A stretch of DNA of 64,000 nt from JBBITI01 sp963735055 (GCA_963735055.1 CAVTJN010000004.1:124001-188000), one strand, 5' to 3'; positions 9,373 through 19,021 are shown, counted from the first letter of the stretch. Made by a program: numbers and translations. The notes: generated from the letters alone by a model not told the origin.

Positions 9373-11250
9373 ATGATGGGGGAGTATTGCGGTTACAACG
9401 GCAAGATTCTGAGAGTGAACCTCACGACCAGGGAGACAAGTATCGAGGATCTTGATGAGAGGACGGCGCGGAAGTACCTCGGCGGCACCGGGCTGGGTGC
9501 CAAGATTCTGTACGAAGAAGTCCCGCCCGGGGTAGAGTGGTCCGATCCGGAGAACCGCGTCATCATCGCCTCCGGGCCGCTCGGCGGCACCAGGGTGATG
9601 GGTTCCGCTACTGTTACTCTCGTGACCAAAGGGGCAATCACCGGCGGGCCCACCGCTACTCAGGCAAACGGCTATATGGGCGCTTTCCTGCGCCACGCCG
9701 GTTTTGACGCCATCATCGTTCAGGGCAAGGCCGAGAAGTTGAGTTACCTCTATGTTCACGACGGGCAGGCTGAAATACGTGATGCTGCCTTCTTGACCGG
9801 GAAGTCCACGTGGGATACTGAAGACCTGGTAAAGAAGGAATTGGGCATGGCGCAGAATGCCATGAGCGTGTTCGCCATCGGTCCGGCCGGGGAGAATCTG
9901 GTACGCTTTGCCGGATTCATCGGCGACCGCGGCCATTCCGCGAGCCATAACGGCAGCGGCGCCGTGCTTGGTTCGAAGAACCTAAAAGCCATCGCCGTCG
10001 CCAGGGGTACCGGGCGCGTCGCTGTGAAGGACGAAGCGGGACTGTCTGAACTGGCCAGACAGAATTTCGAGGCCATGAAGAACTCGCCGGCGGCGGTGCA
10101 GGTGGAATATGGCACGCTGGGCATCATGCGCAACGCCGCTGTGAGCGGAGGTGCGCCTTTCCGAAACTATGCCGTCAATACTTTGGCAATGACTGCCGAG
10201 CAACTGGAGACGTTCACCCCGGAATACTTGCGTGCCAATTTGAAGCTTGTCCAGCGTCATCCGTGCTGGGCCTGCCAGATGCACCACTGCGATCTGATAG
10301 TTATTCCCGAGGGGCCTCTGGCCGGCCAGACTGGCGAAGAGCCAGAGTACGAAGGCTTTACGGGCATGGGGACTCAGATTGGGAACTACAATGGCATTAC
10401 TGCTACTGCGTTGGCGAACGAAGTAGACCGTCTCGGGCTGGATGTGAACGAGTCCGGCTGGGTTATGGGCATGGCCATCGAATGCTACGAAAAAGGGCTG
10501 ATCACGAAGAAGGATACCGATGGACTTGAATTGAGCTGGGGCAATATTGAGGCCGTAAGGGGCATGCTGAACATGATCGCCGGCCGCGAGGGTTTCGGCG
10601 ATGTTCTGGCCGAAGGAGTCATGCGGGCCGCAAGGCACATCGGCGGAGAGGCCCCCAATTTCGCCATCCATGGCAATCGGGGAGGCGTGCCCGTCGGGCT
10701 GGACCACCGCCGCAACTGGATCATGCAGTTGGATGCCACCACGTCCGACATCGGCAACAGCGAGTATCATCTGGCGCCAAGCGCGGCAGCCCTGGGGCTG
10801 CCGGCTATTTCGAGTCCCTTTGCTCATCAGGAGATTGCCGCCCGGCTTGCCAGGACGAGGGGTGTAACGCCGGCCATCGACTGCCTGGGCATTTGCCGTA
10901 TGGTTAACAGGGGTGACACTGCAATCATAACGCGGCAGATAGCCGCAAGCACCGGCTGGGACGTAACCTGGGACGAGATTGCCGAGGTGGGTATGCGCGC
11001 CGTGAACCTGCTTCGGGCGTTCAACTTACGTCATGGATACACTACAGACGAAGAAGTACCTTCACCACGATACGCATCTGCGCCGGTTGACGGCCCATTC
11101 CAGGGTAGGAGCTTCATGGCGGTGCGAGACGAGATGCTCGACGTTTATTACAGGGACATGGGCTGGGAACGCAGGACCGGGAAACCGCTTCCGGAGACTC
11201 TGAAAGCCCTGGGACTGGACCATGTCATTCCGGACCTATGGGAGACGTAG
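9373..11250 (+). CDS. aor: Aldehyde:ferredoxin oxidoreductase (tungsten/molybdenum pterin)
   Basis: The product has 625 residues, the normal length for the AOR family. The N-terminus (YNGKILRVNLTTRETSIEDL) and YLGGTGLGAKILY are the AOR_N signature that binds the bis-pterin cofactor. The [4Fe-4S] ligands are visible as C298-x2-C301-x3-C305 in CWACQMHHC, with a distal Cys in DCLGIC (504/508). The family oxidises aldehydes to acids and passes electrons to ferredoxin in the cytoplasm. Two adjacent ATGs exist; GGGGAG lies 4 bases before the first and 7 before the second, so the start could be at 9376. No ferredoxin-like or NAD-dependent subunit is adjacent. The gene is convergent with the DHA2 exporter, with stops 4 bases apart. 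Confidence 0.93.
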   Translation: MMGEYCGYNGKILRVNLTTRETSIEDLDERTARKYLGGTGLGAKILYEEVPPGVEWSDPENRVIIASGPLGGTRVMGSATVTLVTKGAITGGPTATQANGYMGAFLRHAGFDAIIVQGKAEKLSYLYVHDGQAEIRDAAFLTGKSTWDTEDLVKKELGMAQNAMSVFAIGPAGENLVRFAGFIGDRGHSASHNGSGAVLGSKNLKAIAVARGTGRVAVKDEAGLSELARQNFEAMKNSPAAVQVEYGTLGIMRNAAVSGGAPFRNYAVNTLAMTAEQLETFTPEYLRANLKLVQRHPCWACQMHHCDLIVIPEGPLAGQTGEEPEYEGFTGMGTQIGNYNGITATALANEVDRLGLDVNESGWVMGMAIECYEKGLITKKDTDGLELSWGNIEAVRGMLNMIAGREGFGDVLAEGVMRAARHIGGEAPNFAIHGNRGGVPVGLDHRRNWIMQLDATTSDIGNSEYHLAPSAAALGLPAISSPFAHQEIAARLARTRGVTPAIDCLGICRMVNRGDTAIITRQIAASTGWDVTWDEIAEVGMRAVNLLRAFNLRHGYTTDEEVPSPRYASAPVDGPFQGRSFMAVRDEMLDVYYRDMGWERRTGKPLPETLKALGLDHVIPDLWET

Positions 11251-11254
11251 CGCG

Positions 11255-12802
11255 TCAGAGCAATCCTGTTTGCTGAGCTGTCGCGTGCCGGGGAGGCATG
11301 AACCTCAGCACGAAAGCCCCCCCAACGATTCCCATGCCACAGGTCACGAGTGCCATGACTCGCCATCCGTCCATGAAGCTCTCTCGCGCGATCGCCGTTA
11401 TGGCCTGCCCGACAACCGGGGGCACCCTCTCGGCGATTGTTATCGCCGCTCCCACCGAATCGCTGGCAGGGCCGGCAACCTCGAGCGGGATGCCGGGAAT
11501 GCGTGCGATTTCCCTGTTGAAGCTTGAAGAGTATATGCTGCTGAGTATCGAACCGAGGACAGCTACACCCAGGGACCCTGATACCATTCGGGAGACCGTA
11601 TTCATCGCCGAGCCGACACCTGCCCTGGCCTCCGGAAGCGCGCCCATGACAGCGTCCGTGGCGGGCGCGGCGACGTAGCCCAGAGAAAAGCCAAGGCCGG
11701 CAAACACCAAGCCCAGTTGCCAGTAAGCCGTATTGACTTCCCAGAACGAAGCGACGGCGCCGATGGCCGCTGTCCCCAGAAAACCAATAAGCATGACCTT
11801 GGTGGTCCCGATGGCGCGCACAAGCCTGTCGGCAGTACCGGCCCCGATGAACATCCCCAAGGCAAGCGGCACGACACGAACACCGGTCTGAAGCGGCGAG
11901 AATGCCTTGACGAATTGCATGTATAGCGTCAGAGTGAACGTAATCCCCACCAAACCGAGCGACATCAGGCTCACAGCTGCCACGCCGGCCGAGAAACGGC
12001 GGTTGCGGAAGAGATGGGTTTCAAGCATGGGATGTGAAGTGTGGCGTTCCCAGAGGATGAAGGAGGCGATGAGCACGACCGCGCCGGCAAGGCTGAAGAT
12101 GACGCGGGCATCGGTCCAGCCCCAATCGTTGCTCTTGATAAGTCCGAATACCAGCGTCGATAGCGCGGCCATGGACAGCAGCGTCCCAGGGAAGTCGAGC
12201 TGTTTCGGGTTCTGGTCGCGGCTGTTCGGGATGAAGAACCAGCCCAGCACCAGTGCCACGGCGGCGACAGGCAGGTTGACGAAGAACATCCAGCGCCAAC
12301 TCAGGTTCTCAATAATGAGCCCACCGATGATGGGACCGAGGGCAATGCCGACGCCGTTGAGCCCGGCCCACACGCCGATAGCCCTACCCCTTTCCTCCCT
12401 CGGGAATACGTTGGCGATAATGGCCAGGGTCGAAGGGAGAATCATGGCTCCCCCGACGCCCATGACAGCGCGCCACATGATAAGCTGCGCGCCACTCTGG
12501 GAAGAGGCGGCCGCCAGGCTCGCGCCAGCGAAGACCACGATCCCGGCCTGCAGCATCCTGGCGCGACCCAGACGGTCTCCCAATGAACCCGTGGTGAGCA
12601 TGAGCCCGGCGAATACCATGATATAGGCGCTTATTATCCACTGAAGGTCTGAAATGGTCGCGCCGAGCTCGCGTTGAAGGGTGGGTAACGCTATGTTGAC
12701 GATGGACGAGTCGAGGACGACGATCAAAACGCTGACGGCAATGACCAGCAATGTCAACCAGCGTCTCTGATACACTGCGGACTGCGTGCTGGCTCCTCCC
12801 AT
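11255..12802 (-). CDS. DHA2-family MFS transporter (EmrB/QacA type, 14 TM)
   Basis: The product has 515 residues from the ATG at 12802, chosen because GGAGG lies 8 bases upstream; a longer frame starts at 12847 without such a site. The EmrB/QacA hallmarks are present: LTLLVIAVSVLIVVLDSSIVNIALPTLQ at TM1 (motif D1-like LDSSIVNIALP), GSLGDRLGRARML (motif A), and GPIIGGLIIENLSWRWMFFVNLPV (motif C). About 14 hydrophobic segments are visible. These proton antiporters export hydrophobic or cationic compounds. No TetR or EmrA-like partner lies nearby. Convergent with the AOR gene. Confidence 0.9.
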   Translation of the reverse strand: MGGASTQSAVYQRRWLTLLVIAVSVLIVVLDSSIVNIALPTLQRELGATISDLQWIISAYIMVFAGLMLTTGSLGDRLGRARMLQAGIVVFAGASLAAASSQSGAQLIMWRAVMGVGGAMILPSTLAIIANVFPREERGRAIGVWAGLNGVGIALGPIIGGLIIENLSWRWMFFVNLPVAAVALVLGWFFIPNSRDQNPKQLDFPGTLLSMAALSTLVFGLIKSNDWGWTDARVIFSLAGAVVLIASFILWERHTSHPMLETHLFRNRRFSAGVAAVSLMSLGLVGITFTLTLYMQFVKAFSPLQTGVRVVPLALGMFIGAGTADRLVRAIGTTKVMLIGFLGTAAIGAVASFWEVNTAYWQLGLVFAGLGFSLGYVAAPATDAVMGALPEARAGVGSAMNTVSRMVSGSLGVAVLGSILSSIYSSSFNREIARIPGIPLEVAGPASDSVGAAITIAERVPPVVGQAITAIARESFMDGWRVMALVTCGMGIVGGAFVLRFMPPRHATAQQTGLL

Positions 12803-12939
12803 CCTTTGTGCCTCCCGGCGGGATGCCTTAATCATCGCGGCGCGCATGAAAGACCTGAGTAAACTGTCGGCCGTATTATGTCACGCGATTCGCGAGCCGA
12901 CGGCGATTCGAAGGGCACGTCGGCTTCTGACGTAGGGGC

Positions 12940-14271
12940 CTAATATCGACCGTATTTATCGACTGAGTCTATCATAGCTTTTACATTTTCCGGTTTGATT
13001 TCCCCGTAGCCAGTCGTTGAAGAAGTCAGGATAAAGCCGCCGTCCTTCTTGCAGGCCAGTATCAGTTTCTTGCAGTATTCATCCACCTCCGACGGTGAAG
13101 CGGTGCAGAGTAATGAAACAGGTACATTACCACACAGGCAGGCAACGTCACCAAGAATTTCTTTGGCTCGAACCATATTTGATTCTTGAATTCGGATATA
13201 GAAAGTACCTTTGGGAAAATCGGTAAAATACTCCAGCTGGTTGTCCCGCCTTCCCTCGAAAAACATGCGGATGACATCGTATCCAAGGTCGAACGTTGTT
13301 TGAATAGCTCGCTTCCAATTAGGCCAGACAAACTCCTCAAACTGCTTTATTGATAAGAATTCATCGGACACCCTGTGCGATTCTCCGGCCCCGCCAATTG
13401 CCGGCTTACCATCCCGATGAACGGCCGGTTTCGCCTGGGAAATCCGGAATTCCAGAAACTTCTCGAGAGCTGCTTTCAGCTTATCCGGCCTTCGGAACAT
13501 ATCTATACCTACCCCCCTGAAGCCGCGGAAGCTATTGGAAAAGCCGGAGAAGGGAGGGTTAACTCCCCCTCCCATCCGCCAGAACGGGTCCTGGGGAAAG
13601 CCGATCGATGCCATCTCCTGTTCGATATCACCCACGGCCTTGTCCCATTTCTTCTTTTCCTGTGCTGCTTGTTTCATTACTCTGGCAAACTGCTCGAATT
13701 CCGGTGAATCGAAGAGTGTGGCGAAAGATAACGCGTTTGTTCCCAGGTCTCTCAGGGGCGGGAGTTTGGCCAGGAGCTTCATCGAGTTATTTACCCGCGG
13801 CATCCAGTAGCGGATTATGTAGTCGGAAGGGTCAAGGAGGAAGAGATCATACTCATCCTCTTTCATGTACTCCTGTTCGTTTATCTGGTGGGGAAGATGA
13901 GGGGGAAGTCTGCCCCCGGGATGCCATTCGTAATTTGAATCAAGAATATCAAGGGCCGTGCCTGGTCCATATGTCAGGTTTCCCCACCCGTCAGGCGCAA
14001 AATCAACCAACATTCTTTTAAGAGCGCTTTTCCAGACAGGAGCATCATAATAGACACTCGAGAAAGGTACACCGCTGTATTTGCATGCCGGGTAGGTCCC
14101 GCAAAAGAGGACAGGGACTCTGTCCGGTACTTTGAGCGTAATGGCATCATACAGTCTCTTTTCCCTCTCGTGGTAAAGCTCCTCCACCGATTTGCCGTGT
14201 TTCTTCTGGATCTCTTCCTTCAATTTCCGGTCATCGATCAGTATTTCTTCTCTTGATTTCTGCTTTGCCAT
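12940..14271 (-). CDS. Uroporphyrinogen-decarboxylase-fold protein, methyltransferase-like
   Basis: The product has 443 residues, longer than haem-pathway HemE (about 350) and with an extra N-terminal helix region (SREEILIDDRKLKEEIQKKHG). The (beta/alpha)8 URO-D fold is suggested by LKVPDRVPVLFCGTYPACKYSG, GYDVIRMFFEGRRDNQLEYF, GDVACLCGNVPVSLL and KKDGGFILTSSTTGYGEIKPENVKAM. The last block resembles the C-terminus of corrinoid-dependent methyltransferases (MtaA/MtbA-like) more than HemE. Such paralogues are abundant in Dehalococcoidia, where demethylation roles are suspected. No corrinoid protein is encoded next to it. AAGGAGG precedes the ATG. Confidence 0.82.
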   Translation of the reverse strand: MAKQKSREEILIDDRKLKEEIQKKHGKSVEELYHEREKRLYDAITLKVPDRVPVLFCGTYPACKYSGVPFSSVYYDAPVWKSALKRMLVDFAPDGWGNLTYGPGTALDILDSNYEWHPGGRLPPHLPHQINEQEYMKEDEYDLFLLDPSDYIIRYWMPRVNNSMKLLAKLPPLRDLGTNALSFATLFDSPEFEQFARVMKQAAQEKKKWDKAVGDIEQEMASIGFPQDPFWRMGGGVNPPFSGFSNSFRGFRGVGIDMFRRPDKLKAALEKFLEFRISQAKPAVHRDGKPAIGGAGESHRVSDEFLSIKQFEEFVWPNWKRAIQTTFDLGYDVIRMFFEGRRDNQLEYFTDFPKGTFYIRIQESNMVRAKEILGDVACLCGNVPVSLLCTASPSEVDEYCKKLILACKKDGGFILTSSTTGYGEIKPENVKAMIDSVDKYGRY

Positions 14272-14670
14272 TGTTTATCCTCCTTAGCTGTTGGTAAGTG
14301 ATTCCCGACTGGTAAATGTATGAGGATCATATATGTTGAAGCGATTATAACACGAGCTTCCTGAGTAACACGCCAGATTGTGTCCGCTGGTCGCTGCCTA
14401 CGGCACCGTGCCTGGGCATATTGTATCATGCGGGCGACGTCAGACCTGCCCTGGACGGAGGTAAGGAAGTGAGACTGAGAATCGCCGGCTACCTGCTTCT
14501 GCTGTCTGGCCTTCACCGGTGGGGCGATGTTCATGTCTTTGATGTTCTACAGCACGGCACACGCCAACCTCTCAAGAAGCGCTATGCCACAGGGCTTGGC
14601 GTTGGCCGTGGTCGGCATGCTGGGCATACCGGGAGTCGCAGCAGCGGGCCGGGACCACGCCGGCCAATTG

Positions 14671-14740
14671 AACAACAGACAGTTTTGTGGAATTCAGTTA
14701 AAACTGATAAAAGGTCAAAGACGCTCATTCGGCAATTGGC
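14671..14740. repeat. Direct repeat copy 1 (70 bp)
   Basis: This matches 15061-15130 at 63 of 70 positions in the same orientation, 390 bases apart. It contains the interrupted palindrome TCAGTTAAAACTGA (6-base arms around AA) and ends in CAATTGGC. The T-rich start (GTTTTGTGGAATTC) faintly resembles the ends of IS256-family elements, but no transposase is present. It could be a mobile-element end, a duplicated regulatory site, or a gene remnant. Confidence 0.7.
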
Positions 14741-15060
14741 TGGATCGCAGTCGACGAAGAACGGAAGGCGACGCTGCCATACTTTGATCCGGGCATGTCT
14801 CTGTTAGGGGCATAATGGTTGGCCATCAGCGTCTCATCAGGATGTTGTGTGTGTTGTAGCTTCCAGTCCAGACGGTTACTGAACCCAAGTAATCACGGTA
14901 GCCGTCTGCAACCACATGCACCGAGTATGTCATCACGTGAGAACCTCGTTCGGCAACTCTTCAAGTGAGCACCGAGATACGAAGCCCGCCTGTCAGCACG
15001 CCCGGAAGACGGCGTACCTGCATTTGTGATGTCCCCGCTTGACGAAAGGTGACGCCAGGC

Positions 15061-15130
15061 CACAACAGACCGTTTTGTGTAATTCAGTTAAAACTGATAG
15101 AAGGTCAATCACGCTCATTCGACAATTGGC
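15061..15130. repeat. Direct repeat copy 2 (70 bp)
   Basis: Second copy of the element at 14671-14740, with GTTTTGTGTAATTC in place of GTTTTGTGGAATTC and the same TCAGTTAAAACTGA palindrome. It lies about 260 bases upstream of the lipoprotein gene at 15390, so a regulatory role for that gene is possible but unproven. Confidence 0.7.
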
Positions 15131-15389
15131 TGAAGTCGCTTGCCGCCGCGATCTGGACATTGACAATGCCTATACTAAGGTGCTATAAGCTAGCCAAAGT
15201 CGGCATATCTCGCGACCGTCGTACCCGTATGCCTAGTACATCCAGGGACAGGCTGTATCAGGATGACGACCGAGCCGGCGATTCGCTGAAGGGACGCAGC
15301 GAGGAAGACGAAATCCGTCGGCGGAGGAACTGCAATGTAAAGTCCTGATTCACAACGTGAACATCCAATCGTATTGAGGAGGGTCACCC

Positions 15390-17216
15390 ATGAAGAACAG
15401 GTGTGTGTGTTCATTCTTGGTTCTTCTTGCCAGTCTCGGTATCGTGTTGGCATCCTGTGCTCCGGCTGAGACTTCCGTTAACCCCGTCACCACGGCTACC
15501 CCCCAGGTACCACCGGGAACAGAAACCATCACGGCTGTTACAGCACCCACCGCGAGGCCTTCCGTTGACGCGCCGAAATACGGAGGCGTCTACACAGGAT
15601 GGCTGGCCACGGACCCCATGGGTTTCGACGAGGCCTATACGGTCAATCCCAATGTCACTACCGCTCGTCTGACCCACGATGAGTTGATGACCGCAAATTG
15701 GGCTAAGGGCCCTGCCGGGACAGGGGAAACCGACTGGGCGAACGGTTTCATTGGCCGCGTCGAGTTGGAGACCGCCTCGCTCGCCGAAGGATGGGATCTT
15801 CCCGACGACGAGACCATTATCTACCATATCCGCAAAGGCGTCAGGTGGGCACTCAACCCGTCGAGCGAGGCGAGCCGTCTGACAAACGGCCGAGAGTTCA
15901 CGGCAGACGACGTAGTCTTCAGCATAAACCGGAACTTCTTCACCAAGACGGCGTATCTGTACGGTGCGTACGTACCAGGTGGATACGCCCCTACCTCTGT
16001 AAAGGCGTTGGACAAGTACACAGTCGAAGTGAAAGTGCCGAAGATTATGCACGGCCTCATGCTCCTGGTAATTGGCGACTTCATGTACATGTGGCCTAAG
16101 GAAGTGATCAACAAGTACGGAGACATGAAGGACTGGAGGAACTCCGTCGGCACGGGTCCCTTCATGCTCACCGATTTCGTCTCAAACAGCTCTGTGACCT
16201 ACGTCCGGAACCCCAAGTACTGGATGGCCGACCCGGCCGGCACCGGCAAGGGGAACCAACTGCCCTACGTAGACGGCGTGAAGCAGCTAGTAATATCGGA
16301 CATATCGACGCGGTTGGCGGCACTACGTACCGGAAAGATAGACATGCTACCGGGGATCGCGTGGGAAGACGCCGAATCGCTGATCAAGACAAACCCTCAG
16401 ATGATGAGCAAGGCAGGGTATGTTGCGCCCGCTTTCCCTGTCGGACGCGTTGACAAACCGGAACTACCGTTCGCGGATATCAGGGTGCGGCAGGCAATGA
16501 ACATCGCCGTAAACAAGAAGGCCCTGGTGGACAGCTACTATGGAGGCCACGCTGCGCTACTCGGCTACCCGTGGCCGCCAACGACGACGTACGATAAGAT
16601 CTACACGCCACTGGAGGGGCAGTCCAAGGGTGTGCAGGACTTGTTTGCCTACAGCACGGATAGAGCCAAGCAGTTACTGAAGGATGCGGGCTACCCGAAC
16701 GGTTTCAAGACGAAGATCGTCTGCGACGGGGCATCCACTCAGCCGGACTTGCTTTCCATCATAAGGGAGGACCTGCTCAAAGTCGGCATAGACATGGAAA
16801 TCCAGCCTAAGGAGACTGGCGTCTACACCAGCATATACAGGGGCAGGACTCACGAAGAGATGCTCATGAAAGGGAGTGTAGACTATGCATTTCCTTTCCG
16901 CATGCTGATGGTGCGGAAGGAGAGTTTCGACAACCCAGCCTACTTTGAAGACCCATACACGCGGAAAGCGTACGAGGATATCAGCCGGATCGTCGGCATT
17001 GACGACGCTGCGGTCAACGGGATACTCAAAGACGTGGGCAAGTTCAGCCTGGAACAGGCCTGGGGCATCTGGCTGCCTGCGCCTCAGCAATATCGCATAT
17101 GGTGGCCGTGGGTCAAGAACTATCACGGCGAGGCAACGCTTGGATACGACAACCAGCTGGGATATATCCCGTACCTGTGGATAGATACTGCGCTGAAGAG
17201 ATCACTGGGGTACTGA
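15390..17216 (+). CDS. ABC transporter substrate-binding lipoprotein, peptide/nickel class (SBP_bac_5)
   Basis: The product has 608 residues. A lipoprotein signal runs from residue 1 to the lipobox LASC with the modified Cys at 23, followed by a Thr/Pro-rich linker to about residue 60. The mature domain shows the class-C binding-protein pattern: FTADDVVFSINRNFF, VGTGPFMLTDFVSNSSVTYVRNPKYW, FADIRVRQAMNIAVNKKALVDSYYGG and AKQLLKDAGYPNGF. The family binds peptides, nickel or sugars outside the membrane for an ABC importer. No permease or ATPase gene is adjacent, so this is an orphan, and the ligand is unknown. GAGGAGGG precedes the ATG. A strong hairpin follows the stop at 17291. Confidence 0.92.
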   Translation: MKNRCVCSFLVLLASLGIVLASCAPAETSVNPVTTATPQVPPGTETITAVTAPTARPSVDAPKYGGVYTGWLATDPMGFDEAYTVNPNVTTARLTHDELMTANWAKGPAGTGETDWANGFIGRVELETASLAEGWDLPDDETIIYHIRKGVRWALNPSSEASRLTNGREFTADDVVFSINRNFFTKTAYLYGAYVPGGYAPTSVKALDKYTVEVKVPKIMHGLMLLVIGDFMYMWPKEVINKYGDMKDWRNSVGTGPFMLTDFVSNSSVTYVRNPKYWMADPAGTGKGNQLPYVDGVKQLVISDISTRLAALRTGKIDMLPGIAWEDAESLIKTNPQMMSKAGYVAPAFPVGRVDKPELPFADIRVRQAMNIAVNKKALVDSYYGGHAALLGYPWPPTTTYDKIYTPLEGQSKGVQDLFAYSTDRAKQLLKDAGYPNGFKTKIVCDGASTQPDLLSIIREDLLKVGIDMEIQPKETGVYTSIYRGRTHEEMLMKGSVDYAFPFRMLMVRKESFDNPAYFEDPYTRKAYEDISRIVGIDDAAVNGILKDVGKFSLEQAWGIWLPAPQQYRIWWPWVKNYHGEATLGYDNQLGYIPYLWIDTALKRSLGY

Positions 17217-17290
17217 CGCTGTCCCCGTTCACTTCTCGGTGGTTGCACCAAACGATCGGAGCGTTCACAGACCGGACAACCTACACTCGA

Positions 17291-17328
17291 ATGAAGAGAG
17301 GCCCCGTCAGCGGGGCCTCTCTTCATTG
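17291..17328. terminator. Perfect hairpin after the SBP gene
   Basis: AATGAAGAGAGGCCCCG at 17291-17307 pairs fully with 17312-17328 around a TCAG loop, a 17-bp stem. No T-run follows on the plus strand. The position 74 bases after the lipoprotein stop fits a transcription terminator or mRNA-stabilising hairpin. Confidence 0.7.
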
Positions 17329-17511
17329 CCTTCAAACCTTGTGTAACAGATGTCAATCGGTTTACGCTCTCAGATCTTGAGAGTATGAACTGCTGTTGAC
17401 AGGTGCTCCGGCACAACGTATCATCGGGCCAATCTTTCAGGTTGCGGGGACTGTCCAGCGACCATCTAAGATATGCATCTCCGGCGTCAGGGTCGAGAAA
17501 GGAGTTAAGAG

Positions 17512-18336
17512 TTGCACATAGACAAGAAGAAGTGCGTCGGGTGCGCGAACTGCGTGCCCGTCTGTCCCATGGGCGCCATCTACATCGGAGACGACCACCT
17601 CTCCGAAATCAACCAAGACGCCTGCGTGGAGTGCCAGGCATGCTACAAAGGGATGAGTGTGGAGAACCTCCCCCAGCAACCGACACGCTTTCTCAGAGGC
17701 CTGCTCTCGCTTGTGAAGCTACGGTTTCAGCCTGACCCGGACATTTGTCCGACGGGGGCAATCACCCAGGATGAGCTTGTATGGCCCAGGATTCTGAGGC
17801 GCCAGTTTAGCGACCCTCAGGAACCTCACCCGTCGACCGGTGTCGGGGGGAGAGGCACTATGGAGGTGAAGACCAACGACGTGACGGGCCGGGTAAAGGA
17901 GGGGGAGGTAGGGTTCACAATAGAGTTCGGTCGTCCAGGGGTGGGGTCTTGTTTCTCCGACGCGGAAGCCCTTTGTCGGAGACTGGCCAGGATGGGAGTG
18001 GAATTTCAGACTGAGAACCCGGTCAGCGCTCTCATGTCAGATGTGAGCACGGGACAGCTTCGCGAAGACATCCTGAACGAGCGAGTCCTCTCGTACATTC
18101 TCGAGTTCAAGGCAAAGGCGAACATGACGGCTCCAGTCCTGAACGCGATCGAAGAGGAAGTGAAGAAGCTCGATACAGTTGTCGCGCTCGGACTCGCGGT
18201 TCGCTGCGACCCGAAGGGCAACGACGCAGTCCAAGCCCAGTTGGTCTCGATGGGATACGAGGCTTGGAGAGGGAAAATCAACATGGGGCTCGGGAGACGG
18301 ACCAACGCGGCGGCAGCGGAGAAGGCACATGACTAA
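17512..18336 (+). CDS. 4Fe-4S dicluster-type protein with a C-terminal domain of unknown function
   Basis: The product has 274 residues. The N-terminus carries a ferredoxin cluster site, C8-x2-C11-x2-C14-x3-C18-P, then a second Cys set (CVECQAC) and a later CPTGAI. The second set lacks the complete spacing of a classic 2[4Fe-4S] ferredoxin because residues between the CVECQAC and CPTGAI are expanded. From about residue 110 a separate domain follows (MEVKTNDVTGRVKEGEVGFTIEFGRP) that I do not recognise. The start is a TTG with AAAGGAG about 8 bases upstream. It overlaps the next gene by 8 bases, so the two proteins are probably made together. The role is likely electron transfer to an unknown partner. 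Confidence 0.75.
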   Translation: MHIDKKKCVGCANCVPVCPMGAIYIGDDHLSEINQDACVECQACYKGMSVENLPQQPTRFLRGLLSLVKLRFQPDPDICPTGAITQDELVWPRILRRQFSDPQEPHPSTGVGGRGTMEVKTNDVTGRVKEGEVGFTIEFGRPGVGSCFSDAEALCRRLARMGVEFQTENPVSALMSDVSTGQLREDILNERVLSYILEFKAKANMTAPVLNAIEEEVKKLDTVVALGLAVRCDPKGNDAVQAQLVSMGYEAWRGKINMGLGRRTNAAAAEKAHD

Positions 18337-19021
18337 CACGCTACACAGATTCGGCAAGCCTGATGGTCTTAAGGATGACTATGTTGCTTTCGTTCTGACG
18401 AGCAAGGGAGCCAATGATGTTGGCTCGCGCGAAAAGGCCAAGGCGTTCCTTGAAGTTGCTCTCAGGTACAATCCGGTCAATCTGGCGGGCGACACAAGGT
18501 ACGGCTCATTGTATCGACCCGAGAAGCATCTGAATCCATTCTCCTTGTATATGAAGGGGCGAAAGGAGAAAGTGCCACCGGCAACCATCGTTGACGAGAT
18601 GCCCGAACCCGGCAGGGCTCTGGCGGTATTCGACAATAAAGAGGCGCTCGAGGGCTTTCTCAAAGAGATCAAAAAGATGGACCTGGGCCTCTCGGTGAAT
18701 GTCTCCGCACTCGTGGACGATGTGAGAGAAATGGCTTCGCGCACAGGCGTCCCGCCACACTCGATAAACTACGCATTGGGACTGAGGGGGAATCTGCATC
18801 TGCTGCCGGACCGGTACGTGCTCGCTTTAACCACCATGTGCGGCCATGGGCTTGTCTCAAGCAACCTGGCAAAGAAGATGATTGACAGCGTGAAAGAGGG
18901 CCGGGTCGCCCCCGAACGATGTGCGAGGTTCATGGCGAAGTTCTGCACCTGCGGCGCGTTCAACACCTCGCGCGCGATGCATATTCTGAACAGTGCAAGG
19001 ACTTCTAAGAATGACATCTAG
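18329..19021 (+). CDS. Cys-rich protein of unknown function, coupled to the ferredoxin-like protein
   Basis: The product has 230 residues from the ATG at 18329, which overlaps the upstream stop by 8 bases. A longer frame starting at 18179 would lie fully over the neighbour and is rejected. The N-terminal two thirds shows no motif I know. The C-terminus has a compact Cys/His pattern: CGHG, then ERCARFMAKFCTCGAFNTSRA, suggesting a metal or Fe-S site. The overlap with the Fe-S protein suggests the two form a complex or act in one redox step. It is not an obvious member of a named family. Confidence 0.65.
   Translation: MTNTLHRFGKPDGLKDDYVAFVLTSKGANDVGSREKAKAFLEVALRYNPVNLAGDTRYGSLYRPEKHLNPFSLYMKGRKEKVPPATIVDEMPEPGRALAVFDNKEALEGFLKEIKKMDLGLSVNVSALVDDVREMASRTGVPPHSINYALGLRGNLHLLPDRYVLALTTMCGHGLVSSNLAKKMIDSVKEGRVAPERCARFMAKFCTCGAFNTSRAMHILNSARTSKNDI

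Larger units (their letters stand above)
14272..15389. other. 1.1-kb gene-poor stretch with repeat pair
   Basis: No confident gene. On the minus strand a TATAAT (14344-14349) lies about 75 bases before the URO-D family gene and could be its -10 box, but the -35 is poor. A plus-strand frame at 14527-14787 encodes a short hydrophobic peptide (FMSLMFYSTAHANL, then GLALAVVGMLGIPGVAAAG) that could be a membrane-gene remnant; its upstream hydrophobic part is in another frame. The two copies of a 70-base direct repeat at 14671 and 15061 are the clearest structure. Confidence 0.45.

Noticed and set aside
9982..10827. Long open frame on the minus strand inside the aldehyde oxidoreductase gene
   Set aside because: It lies fully opposite a strongly conserved gene, and its product is a GC-driven shadow with no motif.
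14421..14807. Plus-strand 128-codon frame as a gene
   Set aside because: The hydrophobic part changes frame midway and the end runs into the direct repeat, so it is not a credible single protein.
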